From JADHMP01 sp964617385 (lineage in GTDB: Bacteria; Bacteroidota; Bacteroidia; Flavobacteriales; Flavobacteriaceae): a stretch of 44,297 nt of DNA. Made by a program: the position numbers and the translations under genes. The notes beneath the pieces are model-generated. The model ran no database searches and was not told the origin of the DNA. It worked only from the letters and a program-made list of their open reading frames with translations. The stretch is from contig CAZTYX010000004.1 of assembly GCA_964617385.1 (NCBI GenBank), positions 1 through 44,297 of the forward strand. Reading direction: 5' to 3'. This document shows positions 25,153 to 32,624 of the stretch, one piece after another; the stretch's first letter is position 1, and each line of letters opens with the position of its first letter.

Positions 25153-25332
25153 GTGAGTAATATTCTTATAGTACTGATTTGTATGGGCATTCTTGTGGGA
25201 GGAGTGGTTCTATATGCTGTCATAACAACAGCTACAGGAATAGAGGAGGACGAAAACAAAAACTATATTCCAGATTGGATCGAAAAACGATTTCCTTCGA
25301 TTTTTAAATCAGGGAAAGAATTGGATGACTGA
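25153..25332 (+). CDS. Small single-span membrane protein (59 aa)
   Basis: Starting at GTG 25153 the frame encodes 59 residues: an N-terminal hydrophobic segment (about 3-27, ILIVLICMGILVGGVVLYAV) followed by an acidic then mixed tail containing YIPDWIEKRFPSIFKS. I know no family name for it. The topology, a membrane helix followed by a short charged tail, recalls small respiratory-complex assembly proteins such as CcoS, but no sequence match is claimed. It is supported by an intact frame, a plausible membrane segment and placement in an otherwise empty gap, ending ten bases before the convergent methyltransferase-like gene. TTTG (25105) and TATATTTA (25131) may form a weak promoter. Confidence 0.55.
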   Translation: MSNILIVLICMGILVGGVVLYAVITTATGIEEDENKNYIPDWIEKRFPSIFKSGKELDD

Positions 25333-25342
25333 TTTTTGTTTT

Positions 25343-25984
25343 TTATCTAAAGTCTAACGCATACTTTTTTTGCAATGCTTCTAAACGCGGAGTAATTTCT
25401 TTTTTTCGTTTGAGAAGTACCAATCGGTTTATACTTTGCACCATATCATAAACCTCCAAAACATCTTTATAGTGAGGTCTTTCAAAGTCGTGTATCATTA
25501 CAAAATCATCTAGACTGAGATAAGGCACCAATGCCAATGCTGTAGATACACGACAGCGTCCATCAATAAATATAATGGTATAAGGAAATATTGTTAAAGG
25601 GAAATGGGCTAAAAGTGCGGAGTTTATTTTTTTGGCATGCGCTGCTGTTTCTTCTTTTGGGAATCCAAATTTTAAAACCGCTCCCACGTCCAAATGATGG
25701 AGTCGCCCTTTTTTCAATAAACCATTCATATATTGAACATAGGCTAAATCCGTTTCGTAAGAAAAATAAGTTAGTGGCAGTTGGTCTACTAGAATGGTGC
25801 TTCCCCCAGAGCCAGATTCCAAATAAAGGGCTTTGGGATGGGCTTTTAAAAAGTGTTTAAAAAAGATATATTCAGAAAAATACATACGAGGAACCATTAG
25901 TGCATAATCCCAAAAATGGATGCCTATCTTATTCAAATATTTTTTAAGAAATTTCTTATAATAAAAAAGATACTTTTCTGTCAT
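25343..25984 (-). CDS. Methyltransferase-like protein
   Basis: The 213-aa protein has features of a class I SAM-dependent methyltransferase fold: YLESGSGGSTILV (about 53-65), matching the glycine-rich SAM loop, FSYETDLAYVQYM, where an acidic residue would contact the ribose, and IIFIDGRCRVS (about 138-148) followed by FVMIHDFERPHY. The IDGR and H-D-F/Y-R pattern resembles sugar or polysaccharide O-methyltransferase-like proteins, so surface glycan modification is possible, but the substrate is unknown. There is no signal peptide. The GT25 gene next door, on the opposite strand, would fit a shared role. Its promoter box ends only four bases before the ATG. Confidence 0.65.
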   Translation of the reverse strand: MTEKYLFYYKKFLKKYLNKIGIHFWDYALMVPRMYFSEYIFFKHFLKAHPKALYLESGSGGSTILVDQLPLTYFSYETDLAYVQYMNGLLKKGRLHHLDVGAVLKFGFPKEETAAHAKKINSALLAHFPLTIFPYTIIFIDGRCRVSTALALVPYLSLDDFVMIHDFERPHYKDVLEVYDMVQSINRLVLLKRKKEITPRLEALQKKYALDFR

Positions 25985-25988
25985 TTTT

Positions 25989-25996
25989 CAAAAATA
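25989..25996 (-). promoter_or_regulatory. Promoter -7 box of methyltransferase-like gene
   Basis: The minus strand reads TATTTTTG, an exact TAnnTTTG match. Its last base is four bases from the ATG at 25984, which would give a leaderless or nearly leaderless mRNA. A TTTG-like sequence lies about 25 bases further upstream (26022-26025). Confidence 0.5.
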
Positions 25997-26071
25997 GAAG
26001 TTTAGGTCTAATTTACTTCCTCAAAACCGCCATTTTATACGAAAAGCGATTCAATTCTCTAATTAAATTGC

Positions 26072-26079
26072 TATTTTTG
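26072..26079 (+). promoter_or_regulatory. Promoter -7 box of OmpA-family gene
   Basis: TATTTTTG matches TAnnTTTG exactly, 42 bases before the ATG at 26122. It predicts a 5' leader of about 35-40 bases. Confidence 0.5.
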
Positions 26080-26121
26080 AGTAATTTATAGTGTTCTATA
26101 TTTTAGTAAAATATTTCATTT

Positions 26122-27510
26122 ATGCCTAAAAGTCTTCGATTTTTCACCCTACTCTTTTCCCTTTTTATAATTCATGTTCATGCTCAAACAGAGGACAATC
26201 CTTGGAGCGTAAGTCTAGGTACAAGCATGATTGATGTATATCCAACAGGATTGAATCAAACCAGTCCCTTTGGTGCGCAAGGAAAACTTTTTGAATCCTT
26301 TTTTAATATTTCCGACCATTGGAGTATTGGTGGTCCCAGCCTATCTGCCTCTCGTTTTTTAGGCCATGGTTTTTCATTGGGTGTCAGATATTCCTTTAAT
26401 ACCATAAAAAAAGTGGAAGGGAGCCCAACAGCAGATTATGCCTATTATAATGTGGATGGCTTTTTAAAATGGTCGCCCTTTAGGTCAGTAATAAAACCCT
26501 TCTTGACGGGAGGTTATGGCTATTCTAGTATTGACTTAAAATCGAACACCAACAAGCTTTTTCTCTCTAAAAATGTAGCCAAGACCCTTTCTGGAGGAGT
26601 TGGTTTACTGTATAGTGCCGGCAAACAAATAGATTTTTCTTTTCAATCTGTTTTTCGCAGCACGGGCGAACGTTTTGGCACAGATCATTTTGAGCATCTC
26701 ATAAGCATTCATTATAATTTTGGACGATTAGACACCGATGGCGATGGCGTTCCAGACAAAAAAGACGAATGCCCAGAAGTGCCCGGTTTAAAAGAATTTA
26801 ACGGTTGTCCAGACACCGATGGCGACGGCATTATAGATAAAGAAGACGATTGTCCAGAAATAGCGGGGTTAGAACAATACAATGGTTGTCCAGACACTGA
26901 TGGCGACGGCGTGCGCGACCCCGATGATACCTGCCCTAACACAGCTGGAGATCCAGCGCTTCAAGGGTGTTTAGACACAGACAACGACGGTGTTATTGAC
27001 CCCGAAGATGAATGTTCAGAAGTGGCCGGTCCAAAAGAAAACGGTGGTTGTCCATGGCCTGATACAGATAATGATGGTGTGCCAGATCATCAAGACCAAT
27101 GTAAAGACCAAGCGGGAACCATTGAAAACAATGGTTGTCCTGAAATATCTACAGAAGTCATAGATCAGCTCAACAAAGTTGGTTCGGATATTTATTTTAT
27201 TATAGACAGCGCTTCTCTAATTGGTAAAAAAACGTTTGCTACTTTAGATAAAATTGCACTTATTCTAAAAGACCATCCGGAGGGTGTTTTAAATATTGAA
27301 GGTTATGCCTCTAGTGAAGGCACAGAAGAATATAATCAAGAGCTTTCTTTACGTCGGGCAGAAAGTGTTCGAAATTATTTAATCCAAAAAGGCATTCCAG
27401 AAACGCGAATGATGGCTAAGGGTTATGGTGAAAAGATGCCCATTGCAGACAATGCCACATCTAAAGGAAGGGCAGTCAATCGTCGAGTGCAGTTTAAGGC
27501 AAAACTCTAA
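26122..27510 (+). CDS. OmpA-family protein with thrombospondin type 3 repeats
   Basis: The 462-aa protein has a signal peptide (1-21, ending HVHAQ), an N-terminal beta-barrel-like region (about 25-203), five calcium-binding thrombospondin type 3 repeats of the form DTDGDGVxDxxDxC (about 204-340), and a C-terminal OmpA peptidoglycan-binding domain (about 350-462, with IEGYASSEGTEEYNQELSLRRAESVRNYL in shortened family form). It should sit in the outer membrane and hold it to the peptidoglycan, with the repeats as a calcium-stiffened linker. Such OmpA-TSP3 proteins are abundant in Bacteroidota. Each repeat carries Cys residues that may form disulfides. It has its own promoter, and its stop overlaps that of rpe by four bases (CTAA). 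Confidence 0.92.
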   Translation: MPKSLRFFTLLFSLFIIHVHAQTEDNPWSVSLGTSMIDVYPTGLNQTSPFGAQGKLFESFFNISDHWSIGGPSLSASRFLGHGFSLGVRYSFNTIKKVEGSPTADYAYYNVDGFLKWSPFRSVIKPFLTGGYGYSSIDLKSNTNKLFLSKNVAKTLSGGVGLLYSAGKQIDFSFQSVFRSTGERFGTDHFEHLISIHYNFGRLDTDGDGVPDKKDECPEVPGLKEFNGCPDTDGDGIIDKEDDCPEIAGLEQYNGCPDTDGDGVRDPDDTCPNTAGDPALQGCLDTDNDGVIDPEDECSEVAGPKENGGCPWPDTDNDGVPDHQDQCKDQAGTIENNGCPEISTEVIDQLNKVGSDIYFIIDSASLIGKKTFATLDKIALILKDHPEGVLNIEGYASSEGTEEYNQELSLRRAESVRNYLIQKGIPETRMMAKGYGEKMPIADNATSKGRAVNRRVQFKAKL

Positions 27511-28154
27511 TAAGATTTAAGCGTAGCAATTGTAGCGATAGGATCTGAAGCTTTAAAAACATGACTCCCAGCCACAAGAACGTTAGCACCGCACGTTAGT
27601 AGTTCTGAAGCATTCTCATTGGTAACACCGCCATCAATTTCGATTTGCGCTTCACTTTGATGATCGGTAATTAATTTTTTTAACGTCCTAATGCGATCAT
27701 AGGTTTTAGGTATAAACTTTTGTCCGCCAAAACCAGGGTTAACACTCATCAAGCAAACAAGATCTATATCGGCAATGAGCGGTTCTAAAAGGGAGACGGG
27801 TGTGTGAGGGTTTAATGCTACACCTGCCTTAACGCCCAATGATTTTATGGCTTGCAAGGTTCTATGTAAGTGAGTGCAAGCCTCATAATGTACCGTGATG
27901 GTATGGGCACCTAAGGCAGCAAAGGTTTCCAAATAGCGATCTGGATCAACAATCATCAAATGCACGTCAAGGGGTTTTTTGGCATATTTCTGTATGTGCT
28001 CAATCACAGGCATACCAAACGAAATATTAGGCACAAAAACGCCATCCATAACGTCAATATGAAACCAATCGGCAGCACTTTCATTAACCATTAAACAATC
28101 GCGTTCCAGATTGCCAAAGTCTGCCGCTAAAAGGGAGGGTGCAATGATGGCCAT
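27507..28154 (-). CDS. rpe: Ribulose-phosphate 3-epimerase
   Basis: Rpe interconverts ribulose 5-phosphate and xylulose 5-phosphate in the pentose phosphate pathway. The 215-aa TIM-barrel protein has APSLLAADFGNL at the N-terminus, WFHIDVMDGVFVPNISFG, DVHLMIVDPD, VNPGFGGQKFI and EIDGGVTNEN, all signatures of the family including metal-binding His and Asp residues. The frame also opens at a TTG six bases upstream, but ATG 28154 (MAIIAPSLL) fits the family. It follows rpoD on the same strand but is separated from it by a terminator and has its own TAnnTTTG box at 28169-28176. Confidence 0.95.
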   Translation of the reverse strand: MAIIAPSLLAADFGNLERDCLMVNESAADWFHIDVMDGVFVPNISFGMPVIEHIQKYAKKPLDVHLMIVDPDRYLETFAALGAHTITVHYEACTHLHRTLQAIKSLGVKAGVALNPHTPVSLLEPLIADIDLVCLMSVNPGFGGQKFIPKTYDRIRTLKKLITDHQSEAQIEIDGGVTNENASELLTCGANVLVAGSHVFKASDPIATIATLKSY

Positions 28155-28168
28155 ATCCAAATTTTTGT

Positions 28169-28176
28169 CAAAAGTA
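28169..28176 (-). promoter_or_regulatory. rpe promoter, -7 box
   Basis: The minus strand reads TACTTTTG, an exact TAnnTTTG match, 14 bases before the rpe ATG. It begins five bases after the T-run of the rpoD terminator. Confidence 0.55.
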
Positions 28177-28180
28177 CAAC

Positions 28181-28208
28181 AAAAAAAAGCAACCCGAAGG
28201 TTGCTTTT
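28181..28208 (-). terminator. rpoD rho-independent terminator
   Basis: On the minus strand a perfect 10-bp stem, AAAAGCAACC with GGTTGCTTTT, encloses a TTCG tetraloop. With its lower stem it ends in eight T residues. It starts four bases after the rpoD stop codon. Confidence 0.85.
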
Positions 28209-28211
28209 AGT

Positions 28212-29075
28212 TTAGCCTAAATAGGTTTTTAAAATTTTACTCCTAGAAGTATGCTTCAAACGTCGGATCGCTTTTTCTTTTATTTGTCTTACTCGTTCAC
28301 GAGTAAGATCAAAGGTTTCCCCAATTTCTTCAAGCGTCATTGCATGTTGGTTGCCCAATCCAAAATAAAGCCTAACCACATCGGCTTCACGTGGGGTGAG
28401 GGTTTCCAAAGCCCGTTCAATTTCAGTACGCAACGATTCGTGCAATAAGGTTTTGTCAGGGTTTGGAGATTCTCCACTATTGAGCACATCATATAAGTTT
28501 GAATCTTCTCCTTCCACCAAAGGCGCGTCCATAGAAACGTGTCTTCCGGAATTTTTTAGTGACTCTTTTACATCGTTGATGGTCATGTCCAATTCCTTGG
28601 CAATTTCTTCTGCCGAAGGAGCTCTTTCATGCGCCTGCTCTAAAAAAGCATAGGTTTTATTTATCTTATTAATAGAACCAATTTTATTTAATGGCAGGCG
28701 AACAATACGTGACTGTTCGGCAAGCGCTTGCAAAATGGATTGGCGAATCCACCAAACGGCATAAGAAATAAATTTAAAACCACGGGTTTCGTCAAAACGT
28801 TGCGCTGCCTTTATTAAGCCTAAATTACCTTCATTGATCAAATCGGGAAGTGTTAATCCTTGATTTTGATATTGCTTAGCCACAGAAACCACAAAACGCA
28901 AATTGGCTTTGGTAAGTTTTTCTAATGCAATCTGATCGCCGGCTTTGATGCGTTGTGCTAATTCAACTTCTTCTTCGGCGGTAATCAAATCTACCTTTCC
29001 AATTTCTTGCAAATATTTATCTAATGAAGCGGTCTCGCGGTTGGTGACCTGTTTGGTAATTTTTAATTGTCTCAT
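28212..29075 (-). CDS. rpoD: Primary RNA polymerase sigma factor (Bacteroidota SigA/RpoD)
   Basis: This is the housekeeping sigma-70 factor that directs RNA polymerase to promoters. The 287-aa protein begins with region 1.2 (SLDKYLQEIGKVDLITAEEEVELAQRI in outline), then region 2 with NLRFVVSVAKQYQNQG and the -10-recognition segment FKFISYAVWWIRQSI, region 3, and region 4 with TLEEIGETFDLTRERVRQI for the -35-type element. Region 1.1 is missing, which together with the short length is normal for Bacteroidota, whose primary sigma reads TAnnTTTG/TTTG promoters like those mapped here. The gene ends in a strong terminator. Confidence 0.96.
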   Translation of the reverse strand: MRQLKITKQVTNRETASLDKYLQEIGKVDLITAEEEVELAQRIKAGDQIALEKLTKANLRFVVSVAKQYQNQGLTLPDLINEGNLGLIKAAQRFDETRGFKFISYAVWWIRQSILQALAEQSRIVRLPLNKIGSINKINKTYAFLEQAHERAPSAEEIAKELDMTINDVKESLKNSGRHVSMDAPLVEGEDSNLYDVLNSGESPNPDKTLLHESLRTEIERALETLTPREADVVRLYFGLGNQHAMTLEEIGETFDLTRERVRQIKEKAIRRLKHTSRSKILKTYLG

Positions 29076-29116
29076 AAACGACGTTTGCTAATACATTTAT
29101 TTATACGTTTTAATTT

Positions 29117-29156
29117 AAAAAAAGTTACACCCAGAAAGCATTATTTTTTTTCTGGG
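29117..29156 (-). terminator. Possible pnp terminator overlapping its stop codon
   Basis: On the minus strand CCCAGAAA (29156-29149) pairs with TTTCTGGG (29137-29130), and seven T residues follow at 29123-29117 after a short spacer. The stem contains the last codons of pnp, and the stop codon is in the loop. The gap between stem and T-run makes it a weak terminator. Confidence 0.45.
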
Positions 29157-31273
29157 CGGTCTTTTCTTTCTGGACGAGGCAATAAAGCTCTTCGAGACAC
29201 TTTTGGTTTTCTTGTTTTGGGATCTATTCCAAAATATTTCACCTCAAAGGTGTCTCCCACGTTCACTTCGTCGGTAACATTATCGATGCGTTTCCACGAA
29301 ATTTCTGAAATATGCAAAAGAATTTCATTTCCTGGAACAAATTCAACCACGGCGCCAAATTCTAACGTTTTAATCACTTTAACTTCATAAACTTTACCGA
29401 CTTCGGGTGTAAAGGTGATGTTTTCAATTTTTCGGATAACTGCATCAATTTTTTCTTGCTCTACGCCTAAAATTTCAACAATACCAAATTCACCTTCTTC
29501 TTCAATAACGATGGTGGTGCCAGTTTCTTTTTGCATTTCTTGGATCACTTTTCCACTTGGGCCAATAACAGCACCAATGAATTTTTCAGGAATGCGAATT
29601 TTAACCATTTTAGGTGCATGAGCTTTCACATCGGCATTGGGTTGTGCAATGGTGTTTGTGAGGTGCTCTAAAATATGTAAACGACCTGCCTTAGCTTGTT
29701 CTAATGCTTCCTCCAAAATGGTGTAAGACAAGCCTTTGATTTTAATGTCCATCTGGCAAGCAGTGATACCTTTGTTAGTTCCTGTCACTTTAAAATCCAT
29801 ATCACCTAAGTGATCTTCGTCACCCAAAATATCGGATAGAACAGCATAGTTATCACCGTCTGAGATGAGTCCCATGGCAATACCTGAAACGGGGCTACTG
29901 ATTTGCACACCAGCATCCATCAAAGACATGGTGCCAGCACAAACGGTGGCCATAGAAGAAGATCCATTGGACTCTAACACTTCAGAAACCACTCGAACGG
30001 TATAGGGACAATCGTCTGGCATTACTTTTTTCAAAGCGCGTTGGGCCAAATTTCCGTGTCCAATTTCCCGTCTTGAAGTACCGCGCAAAGGGCGTGCTTC
30101 TCCCGTAGAAAAAGGGGGAAAGTTATAGTGCAAATAAAAGGTCTCTTCTCCTTGTTCTGTGGGGAGATCAATCACATTGGCTTCTCTTGAAGTGCCCAAA
30201 GTGACCGTAGCCAAGGCTTGGGTTTCTCCACGAGTAAAAATGGACGATCCGTGCGTAGAAGGAAGATAATCAACTTCGCACCAAATGGGTCTGATGTCTG
30301 TAGTTTTTCTTCCATCAAGTCGAACCCCTTCTTTTAAAGTGAGGTCTCGCACAGCCTTTTTTTGTGACTCTTTTACATAACGACCAATAAGTTCTGCTTT
30401 TTCTTCCAATTCTTCTTCAGAAAAATCGGCGAGAAGATGCTCTTTAATTTCAGAAAAAGCCTCGGATCGTTCAGCTTTTGACAATCCTTTTTTGGCTACT
30501 GCATAAAATTGATTATATGTGGCAGAAGTAATTTTGTTCGCCAAGTCTTCATCTTGTGCTTCTTCTTCGTATTCGCGTGTTTCTTTTTTACCCACTGCTT
30601 GCGTGAGTGCTTCTTGCGCTTTAATTTGATCTTTAATGGCTTCGTGGCCAAAAGCAATAGCAGCCACCATTTCGGCTTCAGAAATTTCATCAAATTCTCC
30701 TTCAACCATGGCCACAGAATCTGCGCTGGCACCAATCATGATATCAATATCAGACGCTGCTAATTGGGCTTTGCTTGGGTTCACAATAAAGTTGCCTTCC
30801 ACACGGCCCACACGTACTTCTGAGATGGGATATTCAAATGGAATGTCTGAGAGTTGTATGGCAGTAGAGGCAGCCAATCCCGCAAGGGCATCGGGCATCA
30901 CCTCTTCGTCATGCGACATGAGCTGAATCATGATTTGGGTTTCGGCGTGGTAATCGCTCGGAAAAAGCGGGCGCAACACACGATCAACCAATCGCATGGT
31001 TAAAATTTCTTCGTTGCTAGGACGCGCTTCGCGCTTAAAAAAGCCTCCAGGAAAACGTCCTGCAGCAGCAAATTTTTCACGGTAATCAACCGTGAGTGGT
31101 AAAAAATCAACCGGGCTTGCTTGGCGTGCCGAAACGGCTGTGGCCAATAGCATACAGTTTCCCATACGAACCACCACAGAGCCATCGGCTTGTTTGGCTA
31201 GTTTTCCGGTTTCAATTGTAATAGTTCTTCCGTCAGCAAGACGGATTTCTTCTTGAAATGTTTTTGGTGTCAT
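29141..31273 (-). CDS. pnp: Polyribonucleotide nucleotidyltransferase (PNPase)
   Basis: PNPase is a phosphorolytic 3'-5' exoribonuclease in RNA decay. The 710-aa protein has two RNase PH-like domains (about 1-230 and 310-540), with the second holding FTRGETQAL and RREIGHGNLA, a helical linker between them, a KH domain with VIGPSGKVI (about 560-620), and a C-terminal S1 domain (about 620-690). The tail is basic (RPERKDRPEKK). No recognisable promoter box lies directly upstream, so it is probably transcribed with rpsO, the arrangement known from many bacteria. Confidence 0.96.
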   Translation of the reverse strand: MTPKTFQEEIRLADGRTITIETGKLAKQADGSVVVRMGNCMLLATAVSARQASPVDFLPLTVDYREKFAAAGRFPGGFFKREARPSNEEILTMRLVDRVLRPLFPSDYHAETQIMIQLMSHDEEVMPDALAGLAASTAIQLSDIPFEYPISEVRVGRVEGNFIVNPSKAQLAASDIDIMIGASADSVAMVEGEFDEISEAEMVAAIAFGHEAIKDQIKAQEALTQAVGKKETREYEEEAQDEDLANKITSATYNQFYAVAKKGLSKAERSEAFSEIKEHLLADFSEEELEEKAELIGRYVKESQKKAVRDLTLKEGVRLDGRKTTDIRPIWCEVDYLPSTHGSSIFTRGETQALATVTLGTSREANVIDLPTEQGEETFYLHYNFPPFSTGEARPLRGTSRREIGHGNLAQRALKKVMPDDCPYTVRVVSEVLESNGSSSMATVCAGTMSLMDAGVQISSPVSGIAMGLISDGDNYAVLSDILGDEDHLGDMDFKVTGTNKGITACQMDIKIKGLSYTILEEALEQAKAGRLHILEHLTNTIAQPNADVKAHAPKMVKIRIPEKFIGAVIGPSGKVIQEMQKETGTTIVIEEEGEFGIVEILGVEQEKIDAVIRKIENITFTPEVGKVYEVKVIKTLEFGAVVEFVPGNEILLHISEISWKRIDNVTDEVNVGDTFEVKYFGIDPKTRKPKVSRRALLPRPERKDRPEKK

Positions 31274-31352
31274 TAATTTTCATTTTGGTTAAACCTAAAA
31301 TTGGTGTTGTGTGTTGTTAGGCAACCAATGAAAAACTAGATTCAGCAAGTGT

Positions 31353-31371
31353 AAATTTCCGAAGGAGATTT
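31353..31371 (-). other. Hairpin between rpsO and pnp
   Basis: AAATTTCC (31353-31360) and GGAGATTT (31364-31371) form an 8-bp stem with one G-T pair and a 3-base loop, directly after the rpsO stop. There is no T-run, so it may be an RNA-processing or stability element rather than a terminator. Confidence 0.35.
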
Positions 31372-31641
31372 TTATTTTCGGATTCCTAATTCTTTGATAA
31401 GCGCTCTATAGCGTGTGATATCTTTAGCTTTTAGGTAATCCAATTGACGTCTTCTTTTTCCCACAAGGCGCACTAAAGATCGTTCTGTATTAAAATCTTT
31501 TTGATTTTTTTTCAGGTGGTCAGAAAGGTGGTTAATGCGGAAGGTGAACAACGCAATTTGGCCTTCTGTTGACCCCGTGTTTTGGGCAGAAGCACCGTGT
31601 TTTTTGAAGATTTCTTCTTTTTTTTCTTTTGTTAAATACAT
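31372..31641 (-). CDS. rpsO: 30S ribosomal protein S15
   Basis: S15 binds 16S rRNA early in small-subunit assembly. The 89-aa protein has the standard length and the S15 core: KHGASAQNTGSTEGQIALFT, INHLSDHLKKNQKDF and a SLVRLVGKRRRQLDYL segment including the rRNA-contact residues. It lies upstream of pnp on the same strand. A TAnnTTTG box at 31687-31694 gives a leader of about 40 bases; in other bacteria S15 regulates its own mRNA through the leader, but I see no identifiable rRNA mimic here. Confidence 0.96.
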   Translation of the reverse strand: MYLTKEKKEEIFKKHGASAQNTGSTEGQIALFTFRINHLSDHLKKNQKDFNTERSLVRLVGKRRRQLDYLKAKDITRYRALIKELGIRK

Positions 31642-31686
31642 GCCAATATTCGTTCAATAATTATTATGTATGCTTAATTGCGACGG

Positions 31687-31694
31687 CAAATATA
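31687..31694 (-). promoter_or_regulatory. rpsO(-pnp) promoter, -7 box
   Basis: The minus strand reads TATATTTG, an exact TAnnTTTG match, 45 bases before the rpsO ATG. Confidence 0.55.
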
Positions 31695-31730
31695 GGGTTT
31701 AAATTTAATTAATGTTGAAAACACCGTGAT

Positions 31731-32588
31731 TTATTCTCTAACCGGTTGGTTTTGAATAAGATCTATGTAAAGATTTATTTTATCTTTCAATTCTTTTCGA
31801 TGGGAAATGAAATCTAAAAATCCTTTTTCTAATTGAAACTCACTGGTTTGAAATCCTTCGGGCAATTCTTGTCCCGTGGTATCTTTTACTACACGTGGAC
31901 CGGCAAAAGCAATCAGTGCACCAGGCTCGGCAATATTGATATCACCCAGCATAGCAAAGGAGGCTGTGGTGCCACCTGTAGTGGGATCGGTGCATAGGGA
32001 AATATAAGGCAATTTTGCCTCAGACAGTTGAGAAAGTTTGGCCGCCGTTTTCGCCATTTGCATTAGCGAGGTGGCCGATTCCATCATACGGGCGCCGCCT
32101 GATTTTGAAATGATCAATAGAGGACAATTGTTTTTTAACGCCAGATCAACGGCTCGTGCAATTTTTTCTCCTACCACTGAGCCCATTGATCCGCCTATGA
32201 AGGTGAAGTCCATACAAGCAATCACCAAGTTTTTGCCTTTGGAAGGTCCTATTGCATAGCGAATGGCATCATATAAACCACTTTTTTTATGGGCTTCTTT
32301 TAACCGGTTAATGTATTTTTTGGAATCTTGGAAGCGCAAAAAATCTTTGGATTTAAGTTGGGGATCAAATTCTTCAAATTGATTGTCATCAAAAAGAATT
32401 TCGAAATATTCTTTGCTACCAATATGAATATGATAGTCGTCTTCTGGACTAACATATTGGTTTTGGGCCAACTCTTGGGTTTCCACCACCTTTCCTGTAG
32501 GGGTTTTATACCAAAGACCCTTAGGGATGTCCTTTTTCTCCTCAGTTTTGGTTTGAATCCCTTTTTCACGTCGTTTAAACCAACTCAT
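31731..32588 (-). CDS. accD: Acetyl-CoA carboxylase carboxyltransferase subunit beta, zinc ligands lost
   Basis: AccD is the beta half of the carboxyltransferase that makes malonyl-CoA for fatty acid synthesis, paired with AccA. The 285-aa protein has the crotonase-like core with KGKNLVIACMDFTFIGGSMG, SGGARMMESA and CTDPTTGGTTASFAMLGD, all typical. The N-terminal zinc ribbon, normally Cys-X2-Cys and Cys-X2-Cys, is degenerate: YKTPTGKVV replaces the first pair (one Cys to Thr29, the other deleted) and VSPEDDYH the second (Ser47, Asp50). It should therefore not bind zinc there. The gene has its own promoter box and follows fbaA on the same strand. Confidence 0.94.
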   Translation of the reverse strand: MSWFKRREKGIQTKTEEKKDIPKGLWYKTPTGKVVETQELAQNQYVSPEDDYHIHIGSKEYFEILFDDNQFEEFDPQLKSKDFLRFQDSKKYINRLKEAHKKSGLYDAIRYAIGPSKGKNLVIACMDFTFIGGSMGSVVGEKIARAVDLALKNNCPLLIISKSGGARMMESATSLMQMAKTAAKLSQLSEAKLPYISLCTDPTTGGTTASFAMLGDINIAEPGALIAFAGPRVVKDTTGQELPEGFQTSEFQLEKGFLDFISHRKELKDKINLYIDLIQNQPVRE

Positions 32589-32604
32589 GATAGAAGTGTT
32601 TTCT

Positions 32605-32612
32605 CAAAGATA
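32605..32612 (-). promoter_or_regulatory. accD promoter, -7 box
   Basis: The minus strand reads TATCTTTG, an exact TAnnTTTG match, 16 bases before the accD ATG. It lies between the fbaA stop and accD. Confidence 0.5.
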
Positions 32613-32624
32613 TAAAAACGCAAA

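Noticed and set aside
23217..26000. Integrated phage or insertion sequence in the accessory segment
   Set aside because: No integrase, transposase, terminal repeats or phage structural genes are present.
26731..27145. Repeated GACACxGATGGCGA-like DNA, possible CRISPR or tandem array
   Set aside because: The repeats are in frame and encode the thrombospondin type 3 calcium-binding repeats of the OmpA-family protein; no spacers are present.
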